From: Streptomyces cynarae
GTDB lineage: Bacteria; Actinomycetota; Actinomycetes; Streptomycetales; Streptomycetaceae
Direction: 5' to 3'
Length of the DNA: 64,000 nt
NCBI RefSeq assembly: GCF_025642135.1
Contig: NZ_CP106793.1
Span: 3,331,001 to 3,395,000, forward strand
Part shown: positions 42,921 through 51,510 of the stretch, one piece after another
How positions within the stretch are numbered: position 1 is the first letter of the stretch
Layout of the letters: each line of letters starts with the position of its first letter
The notes under the pieces: generated by a model
Told to the model about the DNA's origin: nothing
Databases searched by the model: none
The model's input: the letters and a program-made list of their open reading frames with translations, nothing else
Translations under genes and position numbers: made by a program

Positions 42921-44317
42921 ATGCCACAGCTGCAACGCACCGAACCGACCACGGCACCCCGCACCTCCCCCGGCGCCCACGAGACCCCGCGAGCGACCGC
43001 CACCCTCGCCCTGACCAGCGCGGCCACGGCCGTGGCACTGATGACGTACACCGCGCCCGCGGTCACGCTCCCCGCCACCGTCGCCGCCCTGCACACCCCG
43101 CTGTCCGCGCAGGCCTGGCTGCTCAACGGCACCCCGCTCGGCCTCGCCGCGCTGCTCCTGGTGGCCGGCAGCCTCGCCGACGACTACGGCCGTCGGCGGA
43201 TCTTCGTGGCCGGCACGGTCGCCCTCGGCATCACCACCGTGCTCGGCGCCTTCGCGACCTCGACATGGCTGTTCACGCTGGCCCGGATCGCACAGGGCGC
43301 GGCGAGCGCGGCGCTCCTGGCCAGCAGCCTCGGCCTGATCGTGCACGCCTTCCCGACCCCGCGCGGCGGCTGCACGCGACCGGCGTGTGGGGCGCCTTCG
43401 TCAGCGGCGGCATCGCGGTCGGACCGCTGATCGCGGGGGCGCTGCCCGGCTGGCGGCTCGCGTACGGGGTGCTGGGCGCCGCGGCACTGATCGTCGCGGC
43501 CCTGTCCGCCCGGGTGCTGACGGAGTCCCGCGCGCCCCGGGGCGGGCGGCCGGACCTGGCGGGCGCCCTGGTCTTCAGCCTGGGCCTCGTCTCCCTGGTG
43601 GCGGCGCTGACGCTGGGCCGGGACGGCTGGCTGCGCACACCGGTGGCGCTGCTGCTGGCGGCGGCCGTGGTCCTCATCGCGGCCTTCGCCCTGATAGAAC
43701 ACCGCACCCGCACCCCGATGATCGACCTGTCCCTGCTGCGCCGCCCGCGCTTCCTCGGCTCCGCGGCGGGCGGTCTGTTCACCGGCCTGGCGGTGATCGG
43801 CCTGTTCACCTTCCTGCCGACGCTGCTCCAGTGGACGCTGGACCTGAGCCCGATGGCCACGGCCTGGCTGGTCCTCCTGTGGTCCGGGCTGTCCTTCACG
43901 GTCGCACTCCAGGTGAAGCGGCTGCCGGGCCACTTCGCGCCGCGCCACCAGCTGGCCCTCGGTTTCGCGCTGCACGCCGGCGCCGTCCTGACGCTGCTCG
44001 GCGCGGTGGGCTCCGGCTCCTGGACGCGGTTGCTGCCGAGCCTCGTGATCGGAGGCGTGGGCAGCGGCCTGCTGAACGCGGCGCTCCCCCTGGTCGCCGT
44101 GGAGTCGGTCCCCGCCGAGCGCGCGGCGATGGGCTCGGGGGCCCAGCAGACGTTCCGCTACATCGGCTCCTGCGCGGGAGTGGCCCTCACCATCGCCCTC
44201 ACCACATCGGGCGGCCCCGGCTCACTGGCGCACGGGGCGAACGTCGCCGCGGTCGTCTCGGCGGGCCTGGCACTCGTGGGCGCGGTCGCCGTCCTGATGC
44301 TGCGGGAGCGGGCCTGA
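42921..44317 (+). CDS. MFS drug-exporter-like transporter (frame broken by one base)
   Basis: N-terminal ~150 residues from ATG 42921 (A-L-M-T-Y-T-A-P-A-V-T-L-P) and the conserved loop A-D-D-Y-G-R-R-R-I-F match DHA2-type 14-span exporters. At about 43366-43375 the sense switches frame: after H-A-F-P-T-P-R-G the protein continues as R-L-H-A-T-G-V-W-G-A-F-V-S-G-G-I (the motif C region) in another frame to 44317. Adding one C to CGCGGCGGCTG restores it to about 465 aa. So it is probably an intact gene with a sequence error, or a very recent pseudogene. Likely HxlR-controlled efflux of a small toxic compound. Confidence 0.75.
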
Positions 44318-44433
44318 GGACTTCCTGAATCACCGGGCCGGTGTGAGGGCTTCCTGTATCACCGGGCCGGTGTACGGACTTCCTGAATCACCGGGCCGGT
44401 GTACGGACTTCCTGAATCACCGGGGCCGCATGG
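44318..44433. repeat. 29-bp tandem repeat, four units
   Basis: Unit GGACTTCCTGAATCACCGGG plus CCGGTGTAC, starting 44318, 44347, 44376 and 44405. Each unit contains the palindrome CACCGGGCCGGTG. The array begins at the MFS stop codon and ends inside the sortase 3' end; it may act as a multi-hairpin bidirectional terminator. Confidence 0.85.
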
Positions 44434-45270
44434 ACAGGAGCTTGCCCCACACCACCAGCCGGTACCGGGAGGTGTACTCGGGGGTGCACGTGGTGAGGGT
44501 GATGTAGTACCCGGGATCGCCGTAGCCGTAGGCGGGCTTGACGACGGAACGCGGCACGGGCCGTACGACGCCCGAGTCGCGGGCCGAGGTCTCCGGCAGG
44601 ACCTGGTCGACGGCGTACGTGTACACGGCCGCCCCGGTCTCCACCTGGACGACGTCCTTGACCCGCAGCCGGTTCAGGTACCGGAACGGCTCCCCGTGCG
44701 TGTTCCGGTGCCCGGCGACGGCGAAGTTCCCGGCCTGGCCCGGCTGCTGGGTGCCGGGATAGTGGCCGACGTAACCCTTGTTCAGCACCTCCGCCTTGCC
44801 CACACCCTCGGCGACGGGGACGCGGAGGTGCAGACGCGGGACGACGAGGACGGCATAGGCCTGGGAGCGGGCGGGACTCGCCTCAGGCTTCGGGCCGCCG
44901 CTTTGGCGACGCGCGTCGGAGGAGGCCGGCCCCCGGAACGGTCCCCCGCCCCGCCGGCGTCCGCTCCCCCGGTCGCCGCCGCTCCCCCAGTCGCCGCCGC
45001 CCCCGCGGTCGCCGCCGTGCTCGCGGTCGCCGCCGTACCGGTGGTCGGCGCCGTTCCCCACTCCCGCTCCAGGGCCTCCACTTCCCGCTCGGCCCCCTGC
45101 CGGGCCTCTCGGTCGGTCCACCACACCTCGTGCACGACGAGCAGCAGAAGCACGAGGCCGACGGTGACGAGGAGTTCCCCACCCGTCCACAGCGCACGCC
45201 GGCGAAGGGCACGGCGCCGCCGGGTGCGGTGCACGACGACGGAAGCCCGCAGAGTCCGCACAACCCGCAT
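44417..45270 (-). CDS. Class E sortase (frame broken by one base)
   Basis: From ATG 45270 (AGGAGG at seven bases) the N-terminal frame encodes a basic stretch, a membrane span (L-L-V-T-V-G-L-V-L-L-L-L-V-V), the class E start H-E-V-W-W-T-D-R-E-A and an Ala/Thr/Gly-rich linker. The catalytic half reads in a second frame: V-A-G-H-R-N-T-H-G (His) and T-L-T-T-C-T-P-E-Y-T-S-R-Y-R-L (Cys and Arg), with L-R-V-K-D-V-V between. The switch is needed between about 44950 and 44885 and fits one missing base in a G/C run. Class E sortases cut LAXTG; the LADTG protein at 35582 is a candidate substrate. Confidence 0.78.
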
Positions 45271-45614
45271 GCGTACGCCTCCTTCGCCGGGAGCCCCGCC
45301 ACGCGGCCGGGGTACGCGCCACCCGGGCCGCCCGCACCATAGAAGAGGCACCTTCAAGTCACCAGGCCCATACGCCCGGTACTCCCGTCCTCTTCCCCGC
45401 GCCTTCCCCGTCCCTTGCCCGCGCTTCCCCCTCCCTTTCCACTGCCCCTCCCCTGCCCCGGACATCCCCTTCGTCTACCGGTTTTAGAAAGGGCCGTCAC
45501 AACCCTCGACAACCCCATGGGACACACCCGATCCTTCGTGATGCATCCAGCGGAACCGGTCGACGCCGGGGGGACGACCCGGCGTTCGAACGGCACGAAG
45601 AGGCGGAGAAGCCC
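45271..45614. other. Divergent intergenic region sortase / GH30
   Basis: 344 bp with no convincing gene. 45380-45465 is a pyrimidine-rich tract (mostly C and T on the plus strand). A/T-rich TTTTAGAAAGG at about 45481-45491 and the sequence after it are the best place for the GH30 promoter. Confidence 0.45.
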
Positions 45615-47090
45615 ATGATCCGACGCAGAACTCTGCTGGCCGCCGCGGGCGGCACGTTCCTCGGAAGCGCCCTGGCGACCGGCACCGCGCACGCGGACGC
45701 GACCATCTCGGTCAGCCCGGGCACCACATACGGAAGCTGGGAGGGCTGGGGCACCTCCCTCGCCTGGTGGGCGAACGTCTTCGGCGCGCGGGACGACTTC
45801 GCCGACATCTTCTTCACCACCAACTCGGTGTCATACAACGGCAGGACGCTCCCCGGCCTCGGCCTGAACATCGCCCGCTACAACCTCGGCGCGTGCAGCT
45901 GGAACAGCGTGGGCGGCGCATCGATGGTCGCCTCTCCCAACATCCCGTCCTTCAAGCAGATCGAGGGCTACTGGCAGGACTGGAACAACGAGGACCCGAC
46001 CTCCTCGGCCTGGAAGTGGACGGCGGACGCCACCCAGCGCGCGATGCTGGTCAAGGCGACCCAACGCGGCGCGATCAGCGAACTGTTCGCCAACTCCCCG
46101 ATGTGGTGGATGTGCCTGAACCACAACCCGTCGGGCGCCTCCGACGGCGGCAACAACCTCCAGTCTTGGAACTACCGCCAGCACGCCTCCCACCTGGCCT
46201 CCGTGGCCCTCTACGCCAAGAACAACTGGGGCGTGAACTTCACGACGGTCGAGGCCTTCAACGAGCCGTCGTCCGGCTGGTGGAAGGCGGACGGCACCCA
46301 GGAGGGCTGCCACATGGACGCGACCGTGCAGTCGGCCGTCCTGCCGTACCTGCGCAGTGAGCTGGACAAGCGGGGCCTGACGGGCACGAAGATCTCGGCG
46401 TCGGACGAGACGAGCTACGACCTGGCGCGCACGACGTGGGGTTCCTTCAGCTCGACGACGAAGGGCTACGTCAACCGCGTCAACGTCCACGGCTACCAGG
46501 GCTCCGGCGGCCGCAGGGACCTCCTCTACACCGACGTGGTGAAGACGTCGGGCAAGGCCCTGTGGAACTCGGAAACGGGCGACGGCGACGCCACCGGCCT
46601 CACCCTGGCGAGCAACCTGCTCCTCGACTTCCGCTGGCTGCACCCGACGGCGTGGGTGTACTGGCAGGTGATGGACCCGACGGCGAGCTGGGCGATGATC
46701 GCCTACGACGCGAGCACGCTCCAGCCGGGCGCGGTGCAGACGAAGTACTACGTGATGGCGCAGTTCAGCCGCCACATCCGCCCCGGCATGACGATCCTCG
46801 ACACGGGGGTCGACTACGCGGTCGCGGCCCTGGACAAAACAGCGAAGCGCCTGGTGATCGTGGCGGCGAACAAGTCCACCTCCGCCCAGACCCTGACCTT
46901 CGACCTCTCCCGCTTCACGACGGTGACGGGCGGCACGGGCGGCGTGGTCCCGCGCTGGAACACGGTCACCGGCGGTGGCGGCGACCTGTACACGGCACAC
47001 TCGGACACGTTCCTGAGCGGCAAGACGCTGAGCGTGCCGTTCGCGGCGGGCGCGGTGCAGACGCTCCAGGTGGACGGGGTGGCTGTATAG
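45615..47090 (+). CDS. Secreted GH30-type glycoside hydrolase (endo-beta-1,6-galactanase-like)
   Basis: 491 aa. Tat signal R-R-R-T-L-L-A-A-A-G-G ending A-H-A (about 27). The mature enzyme starts with G-S-W-E-G-W-G-T-S-L-A-W-W, the GH30 opening strand. Acid/base Glu is in V-E-A-F-N-E-P-S (about 218) and the nucleophile in L-W-N-S-E-T-G-D-G-D (about 320). The C-terminal ~100 residues form the beta-sandwich that flanks the barrel in this family. Similar secreted Streptomyces proteins are endo-beta-1,6-galactanases acting on arabinogalactan side chains; substrate is assigned by resemblance only. RBS GGAG before ATG 45615. Confidence 0.88.
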   Translation: MIRRRTLLAAAGGTFLGSALATGTAHADATISVSPGTTYGSWEGWGTSLAWWANVFGARDDFADIFFTTNSVSYNGRTLPGLGLNIARYNLGACSWNSVGGASMVASPNIPSFKQIEGYWQDWNNEDPTSSAWKWTADATQRAMLVKATQRGAISELFANSPMWWMCLNHNPSGASDGGNNLQSWNYRQHASHLASVALYAKNNWGVNFTTVEAFNEPSSGWWKADGTQEGCHMDATVQSAVLPYLRSELDKRGLTGTKISASDETSYDLARTTWGSFSSTTKGYVNRVNVHGYQGSGGRRDLLYTDVVKTSGKALWNSETGDGDATGLTLASNLLLDFRWLHPTAWVYWQVMDPTASWAMIAYDASTLQPGAVQTKYYVMAQFSRHIRPGMTILDTGVDYAVAALDKTAKRLVIVAANKSTSAQTLTFDLSRFTTVTGGTGGVVPRWNTVTGGGGDLYTAHSDTFLSGKTLSVPFAAGAVQTLQVDGVAV

Positions 47091-47416
47091 ACGGCTACCG
47101 CTGGAGGCGGGGCGGCGAGGGTTCTGTGAACCCACGCCGCCCCGCCTTTCCCCACCGGGCCACCCTCCGCTCAAATAGCAGCCATGATCACAGGCACACC
47201 GCGGGCGGGGGCCCGAAGCAGGCAGCTGCGGCGGATAGCGGACCGCCGGGTGCGAGCGGAACGAGGCAGCGGACATAACCCCAGGGCTCCGCTCGGCGCA
47301 CGCCGCCGGGCCACCGCCGCGGAGCACCGCAGCGAACGGCCGGCGTCGGCGGGCCCGACCAGAGCCCGCCCCCGGAGACGAGCATCTGGGGCAACCGGCT
47401 GGCTGCGACGGCCGCG
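47091..47416. other. Region between GH30 and the pentapeptide-repeat gene
   Basis: Begins with the strong GH30 terminator. From 47184 a frame opens with ATG (M-I-T-G-T-P-R-A-G) that would join the pentapeptide frame if one base were missing before about 47390, so the real N-terminus of that protein may lie here. Otherwise I see no gene. Confidence 0.45.
47106..47149 (+). terminator. Terminator of the GH30 gene
   Basis: GGCGGGGCGGCG (47106-47117), inner stem GGGTTC/GAACCC, CGCCGCCCCGCC (47135-47146), then TTT. Nearly perfect 18-bp total stem. Confidence 0.92.
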
Positions 47417-48298
47417 ATGCTCCCGGGCCTCGCCGCGGTCGCCGCACTGGTCTTCACCTGGGTGTCGGTGACCCAGGTGTCGAGAGAACTGGCCATCTCG
47501 GAACAGGGACAGATCGCCGACCGGTACGACAGGGCCCTGGAACGCCTGGACAACGACTCCGCGACCATCCGCCGAGGCGCAGTCTTCTCCCTGCAGGGCA
47601 TCATGGAGGACTCCCCGCGCGATCAACCGGAAGTGATCGCCACGCTGTCCGCGCACATCCGCACCCATGCCACCAAGAAACTGTCGACACCTGAGAAGGC
47701 TCCCGACGTCCAGGCGGCACTCTTCGTACTGGCCCACCGCGATCCGGCCCACGACGGCGCCACACGTCTCGATCTCAAAGGTGCCTATCTGATCGGCGCG
47801 AGCCTCCAGGGTGCCGACCTGACCAAGGCGGACCTCACCGGTGTGGTGCTGAGGAACTCCGACCTCCAGGACGCGGACCTGTCAGGCGCGATCCTGCGCC
47901 GCGCCTCGCTGAAACAGACCGAATTACAGGGCGCCGCCCTGACGGGAGCAGACCTGACCAGCGCAGCCTTGACGGGGGCCGACCTCACGGAGGCAAACCT
48001 GACCGACGCCCGCCTGGACTCGGCCGACCTGAAATCCACCACCTTGGTGCACGCAGACCTGCGCAACGCCTCCCTCGACAAGGCGGACCTGCGCCAGGCG
48101 CATTTGACGGACGCCGACCTCGGTGAGGCATCTCTGGTCGGAGCGGACCTCGCCGAGGCGGAGCTGGGCACCGTACGCCTCGACGACACAGTCCTGACGG
48201 ACGTCCACCGCCCCGAAGGGGACTTGCCGCCATCGTCACCGCCGCCCACGTCCTCTCCACCCACTGCATCAACCGACCCGCGAACCAGGCATTCGTGA
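47417..48298 (+). CDS. Membrane-anchored pentapeptide-repeat protein
   Basis: 293 aa from ATG 47417. One N-terminal membrane span (L-A-A-V-A-A-L-V-F-T-W-V), a helical region (25-110), then about 24 pentapeptide repeats (A-D-L-x-x pattern, 118-250) that fold into a right-handed beta-helix facing the cytoplasm, and a Pro/Ser tail. No ribosome site precedes 47417, so the start may be upstream (see the preceding region). The codon at 47924-47926 is TTA (in Q-T-E-L-Q), so translation should need the bldA tRNA and be delayed until development. Function unknown; some such proteins mimic DNA, but this one is membrane-bound. Confidence 0.75.
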   Translation: MLPGLAAVAALVFTWVSVTQVSRELAISEQGQIADRYDRALERLDNDSATIRRGAVFSLQGIMEDSPRDQPEVIATLSAHIRTHATKKLSTPEKAPDVQAALFVLAHRDPAHDGATRLDLKGAYLIGASLQGADLTKADLTGVVLRNSDLQDADLSGAILRRASLKQTELQGAALTGADLTSAALTGADLTEANLTDARLDSADLKSTTLVHADLRNASLDKADLRQAHLTDADLGEASLVGADLAEAELGTVRLDDTVLTDVHRPEGDLPPSSPPPTSSPPTASTDPRTRHS

Positions 48299-48371
48299 CA
48301 ATGTCAGGCACGCTGCTCACTGACCTGCCGGTATCTGATGCTTGCGGGCCAACGGCAGTACCGTGTCCCCC

Positions 48372-49388
48372 ATGCGCCCCGACACGCCTGCCGAGAACGT
48401 CGACCACAACGCCGAAGCAGCACGCCTGGAGCGGACTGCCGGCCTGTATCCCGAGGACGCGGAGCACCTGCTGCTGCAGGCCGCGGCCCACCGGGAACTG
48501 GCCGGCGACCGCCCCGGCGCGACCGCGCTGTACGACCGCCTGCTGTCCTCCGGCGAACCGCTGGAGAACCCCCACCTGGTACGCGCCCTGAAGGCGTCCA
48601 ACCTGTGGGAGTACGACCACGAGGCGGAAGCGCGGGCGATCATCGAGGGAATCCGCACGGCCGCCCCGCGGCACCCGGCCCCCTGGGTGATCATCGCGGA
48701 GTCCCTGGAGTCGCACGACGAGCTCGAGGCGGCCGAGAAGACGTTCACCGAGGGCCTACGACTCCTGGTGGGCGACGGGACGGAACCGCCGCAGTCCACA
48801 CACCCCCTCCTCTACGGCCGCCACCGGGTCCGCCGCATGCTGGGCGCGGCCCACGACGAGTGGGACGCCCTGGCGGACACCGTCCACTCCTCTTCCATCA
48901 CCCTGGACGAGCTGCACGACCCCAAGCGCATCTGGACCCTGGGCTCGAGCAACCCGGCGGAACTGAAGGCGGAGATCACCCGCCTCCGAGCAGAACTGGG
49001 CGCGTACCGGGAGGCCCTGTCCCGCCCGTTCCCGGTGGCGGTCCTGCACTGGCCGGCGGGCGAGCTGGCGGAGCTGGTGGCGATGTACCCGTCGCTGGCC
49101 GCCGAGTACCCGTCGCACGAGGAGCACCTGGCGACGATAGAGGCGTCGCTGAGGGAGCTTTCGACGTCGGGGACGGGGAACCTGGGGATCGTGTCCGGAA
49201 CGGTGCCGTCGTACGAGGCGTTCGCGGCCTCGGAGGGCGCGTCACCGGGGGACGCGGCACTGCTACCGCAGTACGCGACGACGCTGGCCGCCCGGGGGCG
49301 GGCGGTTGCTTGGCCGCCGGAGCGGGGGGATGGGTGTTGGTGCGGGTCGGGGGCGGTTTATGAGGGGTGCCACGGAAGCACTGCCTGA
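48372..49388 (+). CDS. TPR-like protein with C-terminal SEC-C motif
   Basis: 338 aa. Helical repeats over residues 10-200 (A-A-R-L-E-R-T-A-G-L-Y-P-E-D and similar) suggest a TPR solenoid. The last 20 residues, C-W-C-G-S-G-A-V-Y-E-G-C-H-G, are a SEC-C zinc motif as on SecA tails and many bacterial proteins of unclear role. ATG at 48372 has no ribosome site; the extra 10 upstream codons add nothing familiar. It is the last gene that looks like core genome before the defence-type island. Confidence 0.78.
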   Translation: MRPDTPAENVDHNAEAARLERTAGLYPEDAEHLLLQAAAHRELAGDRPGATALYDRLLSSGEPLENPHLVRALKASNLWEYDHEAEARAIIEGIRTAAPRHPAPWVIIAESLESHDELEAAEKTFTEGLRLLVGDGTEPPQSTHPLLYGRHRVRRMLGAAHDEWDALADTVHSSSITLDELHDPKRIWTLGSSNPAELKAEITRLRAELGAYREALSRPFPVAVLHWPAGELAELVAMYPSLAAEYPSHEEHLATIEASLRELSTSGTGNLGIVSGTVPSYEAFAASEGASPGDAALLPQYATTLAARGRAVAWPPERGDGCWCGSGAVYEGCHGSTA

Positions 49389-49503
49389 GCTGGAAACCGA
49401 GCGTCAATGGCACTCGGGCGAGTACCCTCTGTTACGGACGACTTGCGCGGATTGGCAAACTCGGAGCTCGTCCGCCGCCCCCCACCTTCGAGAAGCCGTG
49501 AAC

Positions 49504-50010
49504 ATGAGCAGTGAGCCGCGCAGCGGCAGTCAGGATTCCTGGGCCTCATCGCCTGGCACGCGACGGAGTATGCAGTCCAACAAAGGGCGGGACACGAAAC
49601 CCGAACTGGCTCTTCGGCGAGCTGTTCACGCGTTGGGGCTGCGGTACAAGGTGTCCATCCGTCCACTGCCGAAGGTCAGGCGCACAGCAGACCTCGTCTT
49701 CTCGCGGGTGCGTCTGGCCGTCTTCTTGGACGGCTGCTACTGGCATGGCTGCCCGGAGCACCACACTCTGTCGGCGACGAATAGGACTTATTGGACCGAC
49801 AAGCTCGAGACGAATCGTCGCCGCGACCGGCAGACCGACCAATGGCTCCGCGAAGCGGGGTGGGAGGTTCTCCGTGTGTGGGAGCACGAAGATCCGTTGG
49901 CTGCCGCACTGCGAGTGCGCGAGGTGTACGACCGGCGACGCCACGAGGTCGGTGCCTCCCGCGCGGGTCCCACAAGCACTCGCCGTACGCAGGGCTCGTC
50001 CCGTCGCTGA
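49504..50010 (+). CDS. vsr: Very short patch repair endonuclease
   Basis: 168 aa. Clear Vsr: S-N-K-G-R-D-T-K-P-E-L-A-L-R-R (25-39), T-A-D-L-V-F with catalytic Asp63, and F-L-D-G-C-Y-W-H-G-C-P-E-H near 75-87 with the His/Cys zinc and active-site residues. Vsr nicks T:G mismatches made when 5-methylcytosine deaminates, so it normally travels with C5 methyltransferases, and two follow here. Upstream in-frame sequence is untypical, so ATG 49504 is taken. In some restriction systems Vsr-like PD-(D/E)XK proteins act as the nuclease; both roles are open. First gene of the island. Confidence 0.92.
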   Translation: MSSEPRSGSQDSWASSPGTRRSMQSNKGRDTKPELALRRAVHALGLRYKVSIRPLPKVRRTADLVFSRVRLAVFLDGCYWHGCPEHHTLSATNRTYWTDKLETNRRRDRQTDQWLREAGWEVLRVWEHEDPLAAALRVREVYDRRRHEVGASRAGPTSTRRTQGSSRR

Positions 50011-50047
50011 GTCTTCACACCATTTCAGCGGTCAGCTCAGAGACGTC

Positions 50048-50400
50048 ATGTTCACAACGCGAGACTTTCGCCCGGCACGGCGGCATCTCCGTTCGGATGC
50101 CGCGTCACCACTACGTGATCGGACTGGCGCGCCCGGCCCACTACCGGCTTTGGCTACTACACCGCCGCCCAGCTCGCGCGCCTCAACCGCGTCGCCCCCG
50201 GGTCCGCCCTCCAGCAGGTCCAGCACATCGCGGACGAGAAAATCAACGCAAAGGAGCTGCGCGGCACATTACGGCTGCAATGGGCAGACCAGCCCTCAGC
50301 ACGCACAGCCGAGGGCCGACGGGAACCGGTGGCGCAGCATGCCGGATCGGTACATGGGCACGACCGGGAGACGGCGGAGCGCCTGAGCCTGGAAGGTTGA
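50048..50400 (+). pseudogene. Decayed MerR-family regulator
   Basis: ATGTTCAC and then GACTTTCGCCCGGCACGG... CTCCGTTCGGATGC... GCGTCAC read, after several small insertions and deletions, as the MerR opening M-F-T-I-G-D-F-A-R-H-G-R-V-S-V-R-M-L-R-H-Y. Further on the frame gives G-Y-Y-T-A-A-Q-L-A-R-L-N-R-V ... L-Q-Q-V-Q-H-I-A-D-E-K-I-N-A-K-E-L-R-G-T-L-R-L, the second half of the DNA-binding domain with a short internal deletion, and a TGA at 50398. Effector domain missing. Unlike the single-base frame breaks elsewhere, this has many changes and is true decay. Confidence 0.8.
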
Positions 50401-50503
50401 ACAGTGCTGCGGTTCTGGCGGTTTGAAGTTCCCGAGGAGCTGGCCGCACGGGTGGGGCGGCTGCAGAGCGGCGTCGGACAGAATGAATCGGGGGGAGAAG
50501 AGA

Positions 50504-51499
50504 ATGAGCGGACTGACCTTCGTGGATGTGTGCTCCGGGGCGGGTGGGCTTGCCCTCGGGCTGGAGCAGGCGGGGTTCGAGCCACGCCTGCTGCTGGATC
50601 ACGACGAGCTCGCCGTGGAGACTCTGCGGAATAACCGGCCGCAATGGAAAGTGCTTCACGCCGACCTGTTGGGCTTCGACCCGGCCGAGCACCCCGTGAG
50701 TTACGACGTCGATCTGCTGGCGGCCGGTCTACCCCGGGTGAAGTCGAGCGCGACGGTGACGCGCCGATCGTCCGACGCTGAGATCCGCCTCATCCAGGCG
50801 ACCGCCTACCTGGTCCACGCCGTCCAGCCACGCGCGCTGGTCATCGAGAACATGCCCACCTTGGTCAACGGAAGCTCTTTTGCGCCGATACGGGAGTTCC
50901 TCCACGAAGAGTTGGAGCACCTCGGCTACGAACTGATCTGGTTCGTCCTGAACGCCTCCGACTTCGGAGTGCCCCAGGACCGCGAGCACGGCATCCTCGC
51001 AGCCGTCAAGCAGCAGTGGGCAAGCGCCTTCCGGCCACCTCGACCCACCGTCCACACGCACGTGTCGGTCGGAGAGGCGCTGGCGCGGTCGATGCGTTCC
51101 CGCGGCTGGCCGGACGCCGACCGCTGGGCGGCCCAGGCGACGAGTGTGGCGCCGACCTTGGTGGGCGGATCCAAGACACACGGAGGCCCGGACTTCGGAC
51201 CGCGCGGCACGAAGGCCAGGTGGCGGCAGATGGGCGTCTACACGAAGTCGTTCGGGAACGAACCCCCGGGCCGCGACTTCAAGTGGGATCCGTCACTTGG
51301 GGACGACGGACTGGTGCGGATAACAGTGGACCAGACGGCTCTCCTCCAAGGCTTCCCCGAATCATGGGAGATCGCAGGACTGAAGACCGCCCGATACCGC
51401 CAGATCGGACACGCGACGCCACCACCCGTCGCTGAGGCGCTGGGACGGGCTGTCGCCCAAGCGCTGAGCCGGGATCCGGCTGTCCCCGCTGCCGGCTAG
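50504..51499 (+). CDS. C5-cytosine methyltransferase homologue lacking the catalytic Cys
   Basis: 331 aa. Motif I F-V-D-V-C-S-G-A-G-G-L near 6-16, motif VI V-I-E-N-M-P near 113-118, motif VIII-like F-G-V-P-Q-D-R-E near 146-153, and motifs IX-X Q-G-F-P-E-S-W ... Q-I-G-H-A-T-P-P-P-V-A near the C-terminus are all present. At motif IV, where active enzymes have Pro-Cys, this protein has L-P-R-V-K-S (Pro77-Arg78). It should bind SAM and DNA but not form the covalent intermediate. It starts at ATG 50504 after GGGGGAG and is followed 11 bases later by a complete methyltransferase, suggesting a paired complex or a target-recognition partner. I am unsure whether this variant is a known subfamily. Confidence 0.88.
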   Translation: MSGLTFVDVCSGAGGLALGLEQAGFEPRLLLDHDELAVETLRNNRPQWKVLHADLLGFDPAEHPVSYDVDLLAAGLPRVKSSATVTRRSSDAEIRLIQATAYLVHAVQPRALVIENMPTLVNGSSFAPIREFLHEELEHLGYELIWFVLNASDFGVPQDREHGILAAVKQQWASAFRPPRPTVHTHVSVGEALARSMRSRGWPDADRWAAQATSVAPTLVGGSKTHGGPDFGPRGTKARWRQMGVYTKSFGNEPPGRDFKWDPSLGDDGLVRITVDQTALLQGFPESWEIAGLKTARYRQIGHATPPPVAEALGRAVAQALSRDPAVPAAG

Positions 51500-51510
51500 A
51501 CTTCCGCCAC

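Noticed and set aside
44318..44433. Possible small CRISPR
   Set aside because: 29-bp units abut without spacers; only four copies.
48320..48364. Promoter for a leaderless SEC-C protein message
   Set aside because: A TAnnnT box exists but the spacing to any -35-like sequence is wrong; not strong enough to list.
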